Assembly: GCF_017776525.1 (NCBI RefSeq)
Contig: NZ_JACVEW010000002.1
Location: 124,001 to 188,000 of the forward strand
DNA length: 64,000 nucleotides
Source of the DNA: Marinobacterium alkalitolerans
GTDB lineage: Bacteria; Pseudomonadota; Gammaproteobacteria; Pseudomonadales; Balneatricaceae
Direction: 5' to 3'
Part shown: positions 16,642 to 25,518 of the stretch, in pieces
Position numbering within the stretch: position 1 is the first letter of the stretch
Layout of the letters: each line of letters starts with the position of its first letter
Notes under the pieces: model-generated
What the model was told of the DNA's origin: nothing
The model's input: the letters and a program-made list of their open reading frames with translations, nothing else
The model's database searches: none
Program-made: the position numbers and the translations under genes

Positions 16642-17358
16642 TCAGTTCCCCGGGGCCAGTTGATAGCGCCGTTCCGGCCGGCCAACGCTGCCGTAGCTCA
16701 CACTGGCAACCAGCTCGCGTGTACTGACCAGATATTCCAGATAGCGCCGTGCCGTGGTGCGGCTGGCGCCGATGGCAGCGCCCACCGTCTCCGCGTTTTG
16801 AGGTTCGGCATCGGACTGAAAGACCTCTCTCACCTTTTCCAGTGTCAGACCATCGATCCCCTTGGGCAGGCGTTGAGTGCCGGGAGGTTCCGCACCCTCC
16901 GAGGCTCCGGCGCTGGTGCTGCCTCTTGGCAGCAGGCTGTCCACATCCGACTGGGCGAGGGAGTTCAGGCTGGTCAGACGCTCCAGGTGTTCGGCATATC
17001 CCTGCAGGGCGGCCTGAAGTCGCTCGAACACCAGAGGCTTGAGAATATAGTCGAACACGCCACCACGCAGGGCTTCACGCAGAGTGTCGACTTCGCGCGC
17101 GGCCGTAATCAGGATCACATCGGTGGTCTGGTTGCTGGTGCGCATCTCGCGCAGCAGCTCCAGTCCCGTGCCACCCGGGAACTGGATGTCCAGCAGCATC
17201 AGTTCCGGTTTCAATACCTCGATCAGGTCTCGTGCCGTGGTCAGGTCGTGGGCCACGCCGACCAGCTCGAAACCCTCGATGCGTTCGAGAAAACGCTGCT
17301 GTATTTCGGCGATTTGAGGGTCATCTTCGGCGATCACAACGCGAATGGGTTTACTCAT
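16642..17358 (-). CDS. CitB/DpiA-type response regulator
   Basis: A 238-residue regulator: receiver domain (1-125) with EDD, phospho-acceptor Asp in MLLDIQFPGG and Lys in ILKPL, a linker, then the CitB-type helix-turn-helix with TVGAAIGASRTTARRYLEYL. ATG 17358 follows GGAG and overlaps the end of the kinase gene by 8 bases. CitAB/DpiBA systems respond to citrate and other di- or tricarboxylates. The divergent tctCBA genes encode a tripartite tricarboxylate-type transporter and are the likely target. Confidence 0.92.
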   Translation of the reverse strand: MSKPIRVVIAEDDPQIAEIQQRFLERIEGFELVGVAHDLTTARDLIEVLKPELMLLDIQFPGGTGLELLREMRTSNQTTDVILITAAREVDTLREALRGGVFDYILKPLVFERLQAALQGYAEHLERLTSLNSLAQSDVDSLLPRGSTSAGASEGAEPPGTQRLPKGIDGLTLEKVREVFQSDAEPQNAETVGAAIGASRTTARRYLEYLVSTRELVASVSYGSVGRPERRYQLAPGN

Positions 17359-18994
17359 CAGCAGCTCCATGCAGGTTGGTCGAGTGTGGCTGTTTGGGAA
17401 TGTAGACGGTAAAGCGGCTGCCATCCGGCGTGCCGGGCTCAATCGTAATGGTACCGTTGAGCTGTTGCAGCAGGGAATGCACCAGGTGCAGGCCCAGTCC
17501 GTGCCCCTCGGCCTGCTTGCTGGTGACGCCCTTGTTGAAAATCAGCTGGTGCTGATCGTCCGGGATGCCCGGGCCCCGGTCTTCGATCTCAAAAATCAGA
17601 TCATCCCCCAGGTCGGTCATGCTCATGCGCACAGCCTTGCCATGCCCGCCTTGATTGAGTGTGGCCTCAAAGGCGTTGTCGAGCAGGTTGCCGAGAATGC
17701 TCACCAGCTGCTCGCGCGGAATCCACTCGGGCAGGTCACTCATCTGGCTGTCAGGGTCGATCTCCAGCACCAGTCCCAGCTCGCGGGCACGGTTGTACTT
17801 GCCCAGCAGGCAGCCGGCGAGGACCGGGTCCGGCACGGCTTCTACCAGCAAATGGATCAGGGCCTGATGGTCCCGGGTTTCCTGCCCGATCAGGGCCAGT
17901 GCCTCGTCATTGGCGCCAATCTGGATCAGGCCGGCGATGGTGTGCAGCTTGTTGGAGTATTCATGGGCCTGACTGCGCAGGCTGTCCGCGTATTGCTGAA
18001 TGCGGCTGAGCTTTTGCCCCAGCTGATGCAGCTCATCCTTGCGGCGAAAGCTGGATACCACGCCCACCACCTGTCCCGAATGGTGCAGGGGCACGCGGTT
18101 CACGATCAGGGCCTGCTCACCCAAGCGTACCTCCTGGTCAAACTGGGGCTGGTCACTGCTGAGCACCTCCGGCATGCGGGAATCTGGCAGCACTTCGGTG
18201 ACCGGCTGTCCCAACAGGTCAGCATCCGATGGCAGCTCCAGAATGGAGCGGGCGGCTTCGTTCAGGGTGGTGATCTCGCCTCGGGTGTTGATGGCGATAA
18301 TGCCCTCGCGAATCGATTGCAGGGTGGCGTTACGTTCCTGAAACAGCCGACCGATCTCTTCCGGCTCCAGCCCGAAAATGGCTTTCTTGAAGTGCCCGGC
18401 AAACCAGACGGCGGTCAGAATACTGAACGCCAGCGCGGCCAGAATTACCAGCGTCATGGTGAGACGGTAGCGGCTGATGTAGGTGTCGACACGGTCCAGC
18501 AGATAGCCGACGGATACCAGGCCAACGATCTGTTCTCCAGAGTTGTCGTATATGGGCGCGCGGGCACGCATGGAGAGGCCCAGGCTGCCTTCGGCACGGG
18601 TGACCTGTGCCAGCCCATAGGCCAGTGTGGGGGTCAGTTCGTCATCGTCATCTTCCGCCATGGAGCGGCCCAGTCGCTTCGCTACCGGATGCGCGAGCCG
18701 CAAGCCATCGCGGTCACCGATGACGACAAAGCGGGCCTCCGTCCGTTCGGCCAGGGTCAGGCTTAATGGCTGCAGCCGGGAGATGTCCCGCTCGGTCACG
18801 GCATCAATGACCTGAGGAATACTGGCAATGGTTTTGGCCACGTGCAGTGCACGTTCACCAATCTCTTCTTCCAGACTGGTGGTCAGGTAGTGCAGGGCAA
18901 ACAGGCCCAGTGCGCCGGTCTGTAACAGGGCGATCAGCCCCAGAATCAGCACCATGCGTGTTTTGAGTGGAAAGCGGCGGAGTGACAGTCGCAT
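17351..18994 (-). CDS. CitA/DcuS-type sensor histidine kinase
   Basis: A 547-residue membrane kinase. A first helix (about 12-35) is followed by a periplasmic PAS-like (PASp/sCache_3) domain with VIGDRDGLRLAHPV, a second helix (about 180-200), a cytoplasmic PAS domain (about 220-320), the SpoOB-type phospho-accepting helix LRSQAHEYSNKLHTIAGLIQ, and an HATPase domain with LGNLLDNAFEATLNQ and GHGLGLHLV. CitA-like sensor domains bind carboxylates directly in the periplasm. The gene is the first of a two-gene operon with the CitB-like regulator and is divergent from tctC across 181 bp of AT-rich DNA that should hold the control sites. Confidence 0.93.
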   Translation of the reverse strand: MRLSLRRFPLKTRMVLILGLIALLQTGALGLFALHYLTTSLEEEIGERALHVAKTIASIPQVIDAVTERDISRLQPLSLTLAERTEARFVVIGDRDGLRLAHPVAKRLGRSMAEDDDDELTPTLAYGLAQVTRAEGSLGLSMRARAPIYDNSGEQIVGLVSVGYLLDRVDTYISRYRLTMTLVILAALAFSILTAVWFAGHFKKAIFGLEPEEIGRLFQERNATLQSIREGIIAINTRGEITTLNEAARSILELPSDADLLGQPVTEVLPDSRMPEVLSSDQPQFDQEVRLGEQALIVNRVPLHHSGQVVGVVSSFRRKDELHQLGQKLSRIQQYADSLRSQAHEYSNKLHTIAGLIQIGANDEALALIGQETRDHQALIHLLVEAVPDPVLAGCLLGKYNRARELGLVLEIDPDSQMSDLPEWIPREQLVSILGNLLDNAFEATLNQGGHGKAVRMSMTDLGDDLIFEIEDRGPGIPDDQHQLIFNKGVTSKQAEGHGLGLHLVHSLLQQLNGTITIEPGTPDGSRFTVYIPKQPHSTNLHGAADE

Positions 18995-19175
18995 AGATCA
19001 GCTCTTTTTATTATCTGATACTAATCGCAGTACGTTGAAAATGCCCGTGAACAAAATGCACAAAATGGCGTTTAAGCTCTAAAAACTCATTAAATTCATA
19101 AGCTTTTACTGCACCACAAGGCTGCATAGGCTTGCCTCAGGCTCATGCCAAAACAACAATAATGAGGTAATTGCT

Positions 19176-20156
19176 ATGCTCTCCAAACTCTTCACACACC
19201 GTTCTACCGTGCTGGCCACAGCGTTGACCACCTGTCTGTCTGCGGGCGTGGTACAGGCGCAGGTCGATAGCGTTCATTTTCTGATTCCCGGTGGTGCCGG
19301 CGGTGGCTGGGACAGCACTGCGCGCGGTACCGGTGAAGCCCTGCAAAAATCCGGTCTGGTTGACACCGTTTCTTACGAAAACCTGTCTGGCGGCGGTGGC
19401 GGCAAGGCCATTGCACACCTGATCGAAGTGGCTGACCAGTCTGAAGATACTCTGATGGTCAATTCCACACCGATCGTGATCCGTTCACTGTCCAAGGTGT
19501 TTCCTCAATCCTTCCGTGATCTGACGCCGGTTGCAGCCACCATCGGTGATTTCGGTGCCTTTGTGGTGAAAGCGGATTCACAGTACACCAGCTTCAACGA
19601 TCTGGCGGATGCCTATCTGGACAACCCGCGTTCGGTCACCGTAGTGGGCGGCTCGGCACGCGGCAGCATGGATCACCTGGTTGCGGCACAGGCCTTCAAG
19701 GCAGCCGGTGGTGACCCGCGCATGGTCAAGTATCTGGCCTATGATGCTGGCGGCAAGGCGATGGCTGGCCTCTTGTCCGGTGAAGCGGATGTACTGTCGA
19801 CCGGCTTCAGCGAAGCGCTGGCACTGGCAGACGCCGGTGAGGTACGCATTCTGGCCATGACCGGTCCGGAGCGTTCCAAGGCCGCACCGGACGTACCCAC
19901 GCTGAAAGAGCTGGGCTATGACGCAACCTTCGTGAACTGGCGCGGCTTCTTCGGCGCACCCGGCATGGCCGACGCCAAGCGTGACGAGTTTATCGCCGTG
20001 CTGGAAAAGATGTATGGCACCGAGGACTGGGCGCGCGTGCGTGACCGCAACGGTTGGGCCGAAGATTTCCGCCCGGGTGACGAGTTCGTCGCCTTCCTCG
20101 AGCAGCAGGAAAAGGAAGTGGGTGAGCTGATGCGCGAGCTGGGCTTCCTGCGCTAA
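19176..20156 (+). CDS. tctC: Periplasmic solute-binding protein of a tripartite tricarboxylate transporter
   Basis: A 326-residue TctC/BugD-family protein with a signal peptide (about 1-28, ending VVQA-Q). The mature protein starts VDSVHFLIPGGAGGGWDSTARGTGEALQ, the family's typical ligand-binding start, and ends with EELxxxGF-like MRELGFLR. It captures a carboxylate in the periplasm and delivers it to TctAB. GAGG nine bases upstream supports the ATG. It is the first gene of tctCBA and is divergent from the CitA/CitB-like system that probably controls it. A hairpin just after its stop may stabilise its mRNA relative to tctBA. Confidence 0.93.
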   Translation: MLSKLFTHRSTVLATALTTCLSAGVVQAQVDSVHFLIPGGAGGGWDSTARGTGEALQKSGLVDTVSYENLSGGGGGKAIAHLIEVADQSEDTLMVNSTPIVIRSLSKVFPQSFRDLTPVAATIGDFGAFVVKADSQYTSFNDLADAYLDNPRSVTVVGGSARGSMDHLVAAQAFKAAGGDPRMVKYLAYDAGGKAMAGLLSGEADVLSTGFSEALALADAGEVRILAMTGPERSKAAPDVPTLKELGYDATFVNWRGFFGAPGMADAKRDEFIAVLEKMYGTEDWARVRDRNGWAEDFRPGDEFVAFLEQQEKEVGELMRELGFLR

Positions 20157-20172
20157 CCCCGACTGCTGTACG

Positions 20173-20197
20173 GCCCCGTACCTGCCCGGTGCGGGGC
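20173..20197 (+). promoter_or_regulatory. Intercistronic hairpin between tctC and tctB
   Basis: GCCCCGTACC and GGTGCGGGGC form a 10-bp stem (one G-U pair) with a TGCCC loop, 16 bases after the tctC stop. There is no T-run. In operons where a binding protein precedes membrane subunits, such hairpins often protect the upstream mRNA so that more binding protein is made. Confidence 0.55.
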
Positions 20198-20246
20198 ATG
20201 CCTGGTTCCCCCTCAGGTGTGTCACAACTCGTGTGAGGATTCCACT

Positions 20247-20720
20247 ATGCCTTTATCCAAAGACCATATCGGTGGTCTGGTGTTTCTGTGCCTGTCGGTG
20301 GCCTATGGCTACTATGCCGGCGAGATCGCCTTGCTGCCGGGTGATGAATTTGCGCCCTTCAACGCCCAGTCGTTGCCCAGTGCGCTGGCTGTACTGGGCG
20401 GTATTCTGTCCATTGCGCTGATCGTAACTGCCGACCGCTCCAGTGCCGGTCGCCTTCAACTGGCCGGCTATGACTTCTGGCTGGTGGCCAAGCTCCTGCT
20501 GCTGGTTGTGCTGCTGGGCGTTGCGCTGCCCTGGATCGGTTTTCTGGCCTCCACCATTCTGTTTCTGATTGGGGGCTACTGGCTGCTGGGCGTACGCAGT
20601 ATCAAAACGCTGCTGTTGGCGTCTGTTCCCTTCTCAGTCGTGCTCTGGTTCCTGCTGGCACAGTTGCTGGATATCTATCTGGCACCGGGCCGACTCTTTA
20701 CCGCCATGTTGGGAGGTTGA
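20247..20720 (+). CDS. tctB: Small membrane subunit of tripartite tricarboxylate transporter
   Basis: A 157-residue TctB-family membrane protein with four predicted helices: about 8-28, 47-63, 77-112 (two close segments around the Pro-rich bend) and 125-150. The family's N-terminal pattern DHIGGLVFLCLSVAYGYYA is visible. GAGG lies nine bases before ATG 20247. It ends 4 bases before tctA. It forms the membrane complex with TctA, probably driving sodium- or proton-coupled uptake. Confidence 0.88.
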   Translation: MPLSKDHIGGLVFLCLSVAYGYYAGEIALLPGDEFAPFNAQSLPSALAVLGGILSIALIVTADRSSAGRLQLAGYDFWLVAKLLLLVVLLGVALPWIGFLASTILFLIGGYWLLGVRSIKTLLLASVPFSVVLWFLLAQLLDIYLAPGRLFTAMLGG

Positions 20721-20724
20721 TGCC

Positions 20725-22263
20725 ATGTGGGATGGAATTTTGACCGGGCTGGGAACAGCCGTGATGCCGTTCAACCTGCTGATGGTGGTCGTTGGGTGCT
20801 TTGCCGGGACCTTTATCGGCATGCTGCCGGGGCTGGGGCCCATTTCGGCGGTGGCGCTGATGATCCCGATCACCTACGGGCTTGATCCTGCTTCCGGCAT
20901 CATTTTGATGGCCGGGGTCTACTACGGTGCCGTGTTCGGCGGCTCAACCTCCTCGATTCTGGTGAACGCCCCCGGGTGTGCCAGCACGGTGGTGACCGCC
21001 TTTGACGGCTTCCCGCTGGCGCAGAAAAACCAGGCAGGCAAGGCGCTGGCGCTGGCAGCCTATTCCTCGTTCACCGGCGGCACCATCGGTGCACTGATTC
21101 TGCTGTTTGCCGCTCCGGCACTGGCCTCGGTCTCACTGAGCTTTCAGTCGGGCGACTACTTTGCGCTCATGTTGCTGGGGCTGACGGCCGTGGCGGCGTT
21201 TTCCGGTAAGGGGCAGGTGATCAAGGCGCTGCTGATGACTGTGTTTGGCCTTATGATCGCCACCGTGGGCACGGATATCACCTCCGGCGCGACTCGCTTT
21301 ACCTTTGGCAGCGTGGACTTGATCGACGGTGTCAGCTTCCTGCTGCTGGCGATGGCCACCTTTGCCCTGACCGAGGTGATCATGACGGTACTGCGCGGTC
21401 AGCACCGCGAGGCAGAGCCGGAGATGGATATGGCCGCGCTGGGCAGCATGAAGCTGAGCCGTGAGGAAGTGAAAGAGGTGGCGCCCACCATCGGTCGCTC
21501 TTCCGTATTCGGTTTTCTGGTGGGCGTGCTGCCGGGCGCCGGTGCCACCATCGCATCCTTCATGGCCTATGGGCTGGAACGTAACCTGGCTTCGGCCAAG
21601 GAAAAACTTAAGTTCGGCAAGGGCTCACTGCGTGGGCTGGCGGCGCCCGAATCGGCCAATAACGCGGCTTCAACTGGGTCGTTTGTACCACTGCTGACGT
21701 TGGGTATTCCGGGCTCCGGCACCACGGCCATTATGCTGGGTGCGTTGATTGCCTATGGTATTCAGCCGGGCCCACGCCTGTTCATGGATAACCCGGATGT
21801 GTTCTGGTCCGTCATCATCTCCATGTATTTCGGCAACCTGGTGCTGCTGATCCTGAATCTGCCGCTGATTCCCTATATCTCACGGCTGCTGGCGATTCCG
21901 CGTCCGATTCTGATCCCGCTGATCCTGTTTTTCTCCATTACCGGGGTGTATCTGGTCAGCTTCAACACTTTCGATATCCAGATGATGGTGTTGATCACGG
22001 TGATTGCCATTTTCCTGAAACTGCTGGCGTTTCCCATGGCGCCCATGCTGCTGGGCTTTATTCTTGGCGGCATTCTGGAGAAAAACCTGGCCCGCGCACT
22101 GACCATGTCGGATGGCAGTTTCTCCTTCCTGTGGGATCGACCGCTCACGCTGGTGATTACCCTGATCGCGGTAGCGGTACTGCTGTTCCCGTTGCTGGGG
22201 ACGGTGCTTGGCAAGCTGCGTGGCAAGGGGCCTGAAGCGGCGGTAGCAGAAGGGGAAGGCTAG
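20725..22263 (+). CDS. tctA: Large membrane subunit of tripartite tricarboxylate transporter
   Basis: A 512-residue TctA-family protein with about 11-12 membrane helices. The first family signature GMLPGLGPISAVALMIP appears at about 33-50, and the matching internal-repeat signature GVLPGAGATIASFMAYGLE appears at about 265-285, followed by GIPGSGTTAIMLGAL. GGGAGG seven bases upstream supports ATG 20725; the longer frame reads back into tctB. It is the transport channel of the TctCBA system. The substrate is probably a di- or tricarboxylate, or an aromatic carboxylate; it cannot be told from sequence. Confidence 0.93.
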   Translation: MWDGILTGLGTAVMPFNLLMVVVGCFAGTFIGMLPGLGPISAVALMIPITYGLDPASGIILMAGVYYGAVFGGSTSSILVNAPGCASTVVTAFDGFPLAQKNQAGKALALAAYSSFTGGTIGALILLFAAPALASVSLSFQSGDYFALMLLGLTAVAAFSGKGQVIKALLMTVFGLMIATVGTDITSGATRFTFGSVDLIDGVSFLLLAMATFALTEVIMTVLRGQHREAEPEMDMAALGSMKLSREEVKEVAPTIGRSSVFGFLVGVLPGAGATIASFMAYGLERNLASAKEKLKFGKGSLRGLAAPESANNAASTGSFVPLLTLGIPGSGTTAIMLGALIAYGIQPGPRLFMDNPDVFWSVIISMYFGNLVLLILNLPLIPYISRLLAIPRPILIPLILFFSITGVYLVSFNTFDIQMMVLITVIAIFLKLLAFPMAPMLLGFILGGILEKNLARALTMSDGSFSFLWDRPLTLVITLIAVAVLLFPLLGTVLGKLRGKGPEAAVAEGEG

Positions 22264-22308
22264 GCAAAAGCTGCATACAATGCGGTACTGGCATGCTGTC
22301 GGACCTGA

Positions 22309-22336
22309 GCCTGGCCGGGGGTGAGCCCGGTCAGGC
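22309..22336. terminator. Hairpin between convergent tctA and GGDEF genes
   Basis: GCCTGGCCGGG and CCCGGTCAGGC form an 11-bp stem with one G-U pair and a 6-base loop. It lies in the 107-bp gap between convergent genes. No T-run follows. Confidence 0.4.
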
Positions 22337-22370
22337 GAGGAAAGGGGAGGCTTTTGAAACGTTTGCTGGA

Positions 22371-24380
22371 CTATCCGGGCAATTGATAGCGGTTTTTACC
22401 CTTCTGCTTGGCTTCGTACATCAGCTGGTCGGCCTCGCGCAGCAGGTCTTCCGCATCGGCCGCCCGATGGTGGTCATAGAAGGACGCGCCGATGCTCGCG
22501 GATACGCTGACTTCCGTGTTGTGTATTCTGAGCGGGCTGGCGGTGGCATTGAGCAGGCGCTCGATGATCGTGATGCCCGCGTCTCGGTTTTGCAGGTCGG
22601 GCAGCAGTATGACGAACTCATCCCCGCCGATGCGAGCGACGGTATCGGTATCACGCACTGCATGATGCATGCGGCGTGACAAATGGATCAGCAATTGATC
22701 ACCGGCTTCATGACCAAGGGAGTCGTTGACCTCCTTGAAACCGTCAAGATCAAGGAAAAGCACTGCCAGCAGGGCATCATATTCGCGTGCCTGCATCATG
22801 GCCTGATTCAGGCGGTCATACATGGTCAATCGATTGGGAAGGCCGGTTAACAGGTCAAACCGCGCCAGATGTTCCAGCTTTTGCTCGTGTGCCTTGAAGT
22901 CGGAGATATCCGACAGGATGGCAACATAGCTTTCGGTTGCACCATTCTGACCCTTGATGGCACTGATTTTCAGGTGCACCGGATAGGTGTCACCGGCTTT
23001 ATGCCTGTTCCAAACCTCACCATCCCAGTTGCCTTCATTGAGCAGGTGGCTCCACATCGCCCGATAAAAATCGCAGTCATGGCGACCCGAGCTGAGAATG
23101 CTGGCGTTCCGGCCGGTGACCTCCGAGGGTTCAAAACCGGTCAGCGCAGAGAAGGCCGCGTTCACGTTTTGAATTACGCCCCGGGTGTCCGTGATCATGA
23201 CGCCGTCATTAACGTGCTCAAAGACGCGGGCGGCCAGGCTCAGGCGCAACTCGGTTTCTTTCTGCCGGGTGATGTCCTGATGCGTGCCATACATCATCAA
23301 AGGCTCACCGGTCGGGGTGGTTTTTGACAGTTTGCCGCGGTCCAGTACCCACACCCAATGACCGTCCTTGTGCTTCATACGGGCCTCGCACTGGTAAAAG
23401 TCTGTTTCGCCGGCGAAGTGTCGTTGCAGCTGTTTTTCGGATTCTGCCAGGTCATCCGGGTGTGTCAGACGGGCCCAGGTGTCAATAGTGGTGGGCTGCA
23501 GCTCCTCCAGTGTATAGCCGACGATTTCGGCCCAGCGCTCGTTGAACACGGTTTCGCCGGTCTGGATATTCCACTCCCAGGTGCCCACATTGGTGCCTTC
23601 GATAACGGCCAGCAGGCGGTCACCTTCCTGCTTGATCTCGGCTCGGGAGGCGCGGATAAGGCCGATCATTCGGTTCAGCGTCTCGGAGAGCGAAGAGAAC
23701 TCGCGGTATTTGAAGCCGGGCAGCGGGTTGACGGGAATGCCCTCGGCATCACGCTCGGACAGGGACGCCAGAAAGTCCTTGAGCGGTGATACGATTTGGT
23801 ATCTGACGAACAGCCCCAACAACGCGACCAGCGTAATGGCCAGCAGCAGGCTGCTGCGCAGGCTGTCATACAGGATTTCGTTCAGCTTCTCTTCCACGGC
23901 TGTCTGGGGCATGTAAATGGAAATCCTGCCCAGAGGCTGGCCGTCAGACTCGAGGGTGCGTTCAAAGAGAAGATAGGGCTGCGCGGTTAACTGAGCCTGC
24001 TGCACGGTATCGGCCGGGTTATAGGGGGTAATGCCGGTGTCGGGCATCAGGATCGAGCCTGACACATAGCGAGGCTGGCCCAGGATTCTGGCCATTTGAA
24101 AATCGTCTACAAGGATGGCGATATACTGGCCCAGCGCCGCCTCGGTACTGACCAGCTTTTGATACTCTGCAATGGCATAGGATGCCATCAGCGGGGCCGT
24201 GTTTTTGGAGAGACTGGCCAGGCTTTCATCCGCCTGCTGCTTCATATCCGCAAGCAGCAGCTGTTTCTGTTCCAGAAAGCTCAGTGTGCCGTGGACAGGC
24301 ACTACCAGCAGAATACTCAGCAGGGCCAGGAGTATAATCCTGCCCTGTAACGAGGGCTGACGTTGGTGCCTGTCAGTCAT
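22371..24380 (-). CDS. Membrane PAS-PAS-GGDEF diguanylate cyclase
   Basis: A 669-residue inner-membrane protein. A helix at about 12-32, a periplasmic domain of about 150 residues and a second helix near 185-205 are followed by a HAMP-like linker, two PAS domains (about 250-375 and 380-500, the first with the PAC end GTHQDITRQKETE) and a GGDEF domain. The active-site loop is the intact RIGGDEFVILLPDL, and the metal Asp is in FLDLDGFKEVND. It starts only 3 bases after the stop of a periplasmic binding-protein gene, so its periplasmic domain may read that protein's ligand state, as LuxQ reads LuxP. Output would be c-di-GMP. Confidence 0.92.
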   Translation of the reverse strand: MTDRHQRQPSLQGRIILLALLSILLVVPVHGTLSFLEQKQLLLADMKQQADESLASLSKNTAPLMASYAIAEYQKLVSTEAALGQYIAILVDDFQMARILGQPRYVSGSILMPDTGITPYNPADTVQQAQLTAQPYLLFERTLESDGQPLGRISIYMPQTAVEEKLNEILYDSLRSSLLLAITLVALLGLFVRYQIVSPLKDFLASLSERDAEGIPVNPLPGFKYREFSSLSETLNRMIGLIRASRAEIKQEGDRLLAVIEGTNVGTWEWNIQTGETVFNERWAEIVGYTLEELQPTTIDTWARLTHPDDLAESEKQLQRHFAGETDFYQCEARMKHKDGHWVWVLDRGKLSKTTPTGEPLMMYGTHQDITRQKETELRLSLAARVFEHVNDGVMITDTRGVIQNVNAAFSALTGFEPSEVTGRNASILSSGRHDCDFYRAMWSHLLNEGNWDGEVWNRHKAGDTYPVHLKISAIKGQNGATESYVAILSDISDFKAHEQKLEHLARFDLLTGLPNRLTMYDRLNQAMMQAREYDALLAVLFLDLDGFKEVNDSLGHEAGDQLLIHLSRRMHHAVRDTDTVARIGGDEFVILLPDLQNRDAGITIIERLLNATASPLRIHNTEVSVSASIGASFYDHHRAADAEDLLREADQLMYEAKQKGKNRYQLPG

Positions 24381-24383
24381 GCG

Positions 24384-25370
24384 TTATTTCGGTCCTGTGC
24401 CCAGTACGTTTTTTTCGATGGTGGGGAGCAAGTCGTCAATATTCTGGGGGGAAACAGCCAAAACGGGCAGTTTCTGTCGTTTGGGGACCGGTTCGGACTG
24501 GCGGTAAGCATGGAGGGTGGTGACGGCCTTTTCGCCGATCAGCCTTGGCTGCTGCATGCCGGCACCGACCAACTGCCCCGAGCGGATCATCTCAATAAAC
24601 TCGGGTTCCGCATCAAAGCATACTAGCAGGACCTCACCTTCCTTGCCTGCGTCGCGAATGGCATCAAGAGCCCCCTGATAACGGTCAGACCCCTGCAGCC
24701 ACAAGGCGCGAAGGTTCGGGTCGCTTTCGATCAGCTCACGGCTGAAGGTGTAGGTTTCCGTGTAGGAAAAGTCGACCTGCTGGCGAATACCGGCTGCCTG
24801 GAAACCGGATGAGGACAGGGCATCCACGAAGCCGCGCGTACGGGCCTTGCCGTTTTCACGCTTTTGCGGAATGGCCACGATACCGACCCCGCCTTCCGAC
24901 CAGCCTCTGGCCTCCAGTGCCTTGACCAGCACCTGCCCAAGCTCACGGGCGCCCTGTTCGTTATCCGAGCCGATGTAGCTGACATATTCGCCACCCTGTG
25001 TCCCGATATCGGCTATCACAACAGGCACCCCGGCTTTTTCTGCCAGATCCAGCACCGTCACGGCAGCGGATGAATTGGTGGGAGAAAGAATGATACCGGC
25101 AACCTCGTCATGCAGGGCCCTGGCGGTATTTTCCAGCTCCTTGCGTGCACTGTTGTCTGCACTCAGCACCTCGACCGAGTACCCCAACTCTTTTGCCTGC
25201 TGCTCCACGCCACCGGCCATGATGCTCCAGAAAGGGATGCGTAGATCCGACACCAGATAGGCCAGACGAGGAGGTGCATCAGCTTCGCTGGCCGCTGCAA
25301 AAGGGGACACGAGCAGTAATATGCCCATGAGGCAGCAGAGCTTGAGACGGTGCAAACCTGATCTGAACAT
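24384..25370 (-). CDS. Periplasmic binding protein of the sugar/AI-2 type (Peripla_BP_4)
   Basis: A 328-residue protein with a signal peptide (about 1-27, ending AAA-SEA). The mature part is a type I periplasmic binding fold starting PRLAYLVSDLRIPFWSIMAGGVEQQAKELGY, with the RbsB/LuxP-like segments GIILSPTNSSAA, YIGSDNEQGARELGQ and VLLVCFDAEPEFIEMIRSGQLVGAGMQQP. No ABC transporter genes are nearby. Instead it sits directly before a membrane diguanylate cyclase with a 3-base gap, suggesting it is a sensor subunit rather than a transport protein. The ligand is unknown. Confidence 0.88.
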   Translation of the reverse strand: MFRSGLHRLKLCCLMGILLLVSPFAAASEADAPPRLAYLVSDLRIPFWSIMAGGVEQQAKELGYSVEVLSADNSARKELENTARALHDEVAGIILSPTNSSAAVTVLDLAEKAGVPVVIADIGTQGGEYVSYIGSDNEQGARELGQVLVKALEARGWSEGGVGIVAIPQKRENGKARTRGFVDALSSSGFQAAGIRQQVDFSYTETYTFSRELIESDPNLRALWLQGSDRYQGALDAIRDAGKEGEVLLVCFDAEPEFIEMIRSGQLVGAGMQQPRLIGEKAVTTLHAYRQSEPVPKRQKLPVLAVSPQNIDDLLPTIEKNVLGTGPK

Positions 25371-25463
25371 AACGGTTCCCTGTTTGGATAACGATTAGAG
25401 TTGGTGCGCCCAGTGTACCAGCTTGTTTGTGGGGGTGGGGCAGGGCAATACCATTGAATAAGC

Positions 25464-25499
25464 CAAAAAAAAACGGCACCTTGACCGGTGCCGCTTTTT
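25464..25499 (-). terminator. Rho-independent terminator after the flavin monooxygenase gene
   Basis: CGGCACC (25474-25480) and GGTGCCG (25487-25493) form a 7-bp stem with a 6-base loop. The minus-strand side is followed by nine T residues (the A-run at 25465-25473) and the plus side by five T residues, so it can work both ways. It ends the leftward monooxygenase gene. Confidence 0.88.
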
Positions 25500-25518
25500 G
25501 GCCTGTTTGAGGGGGCTG

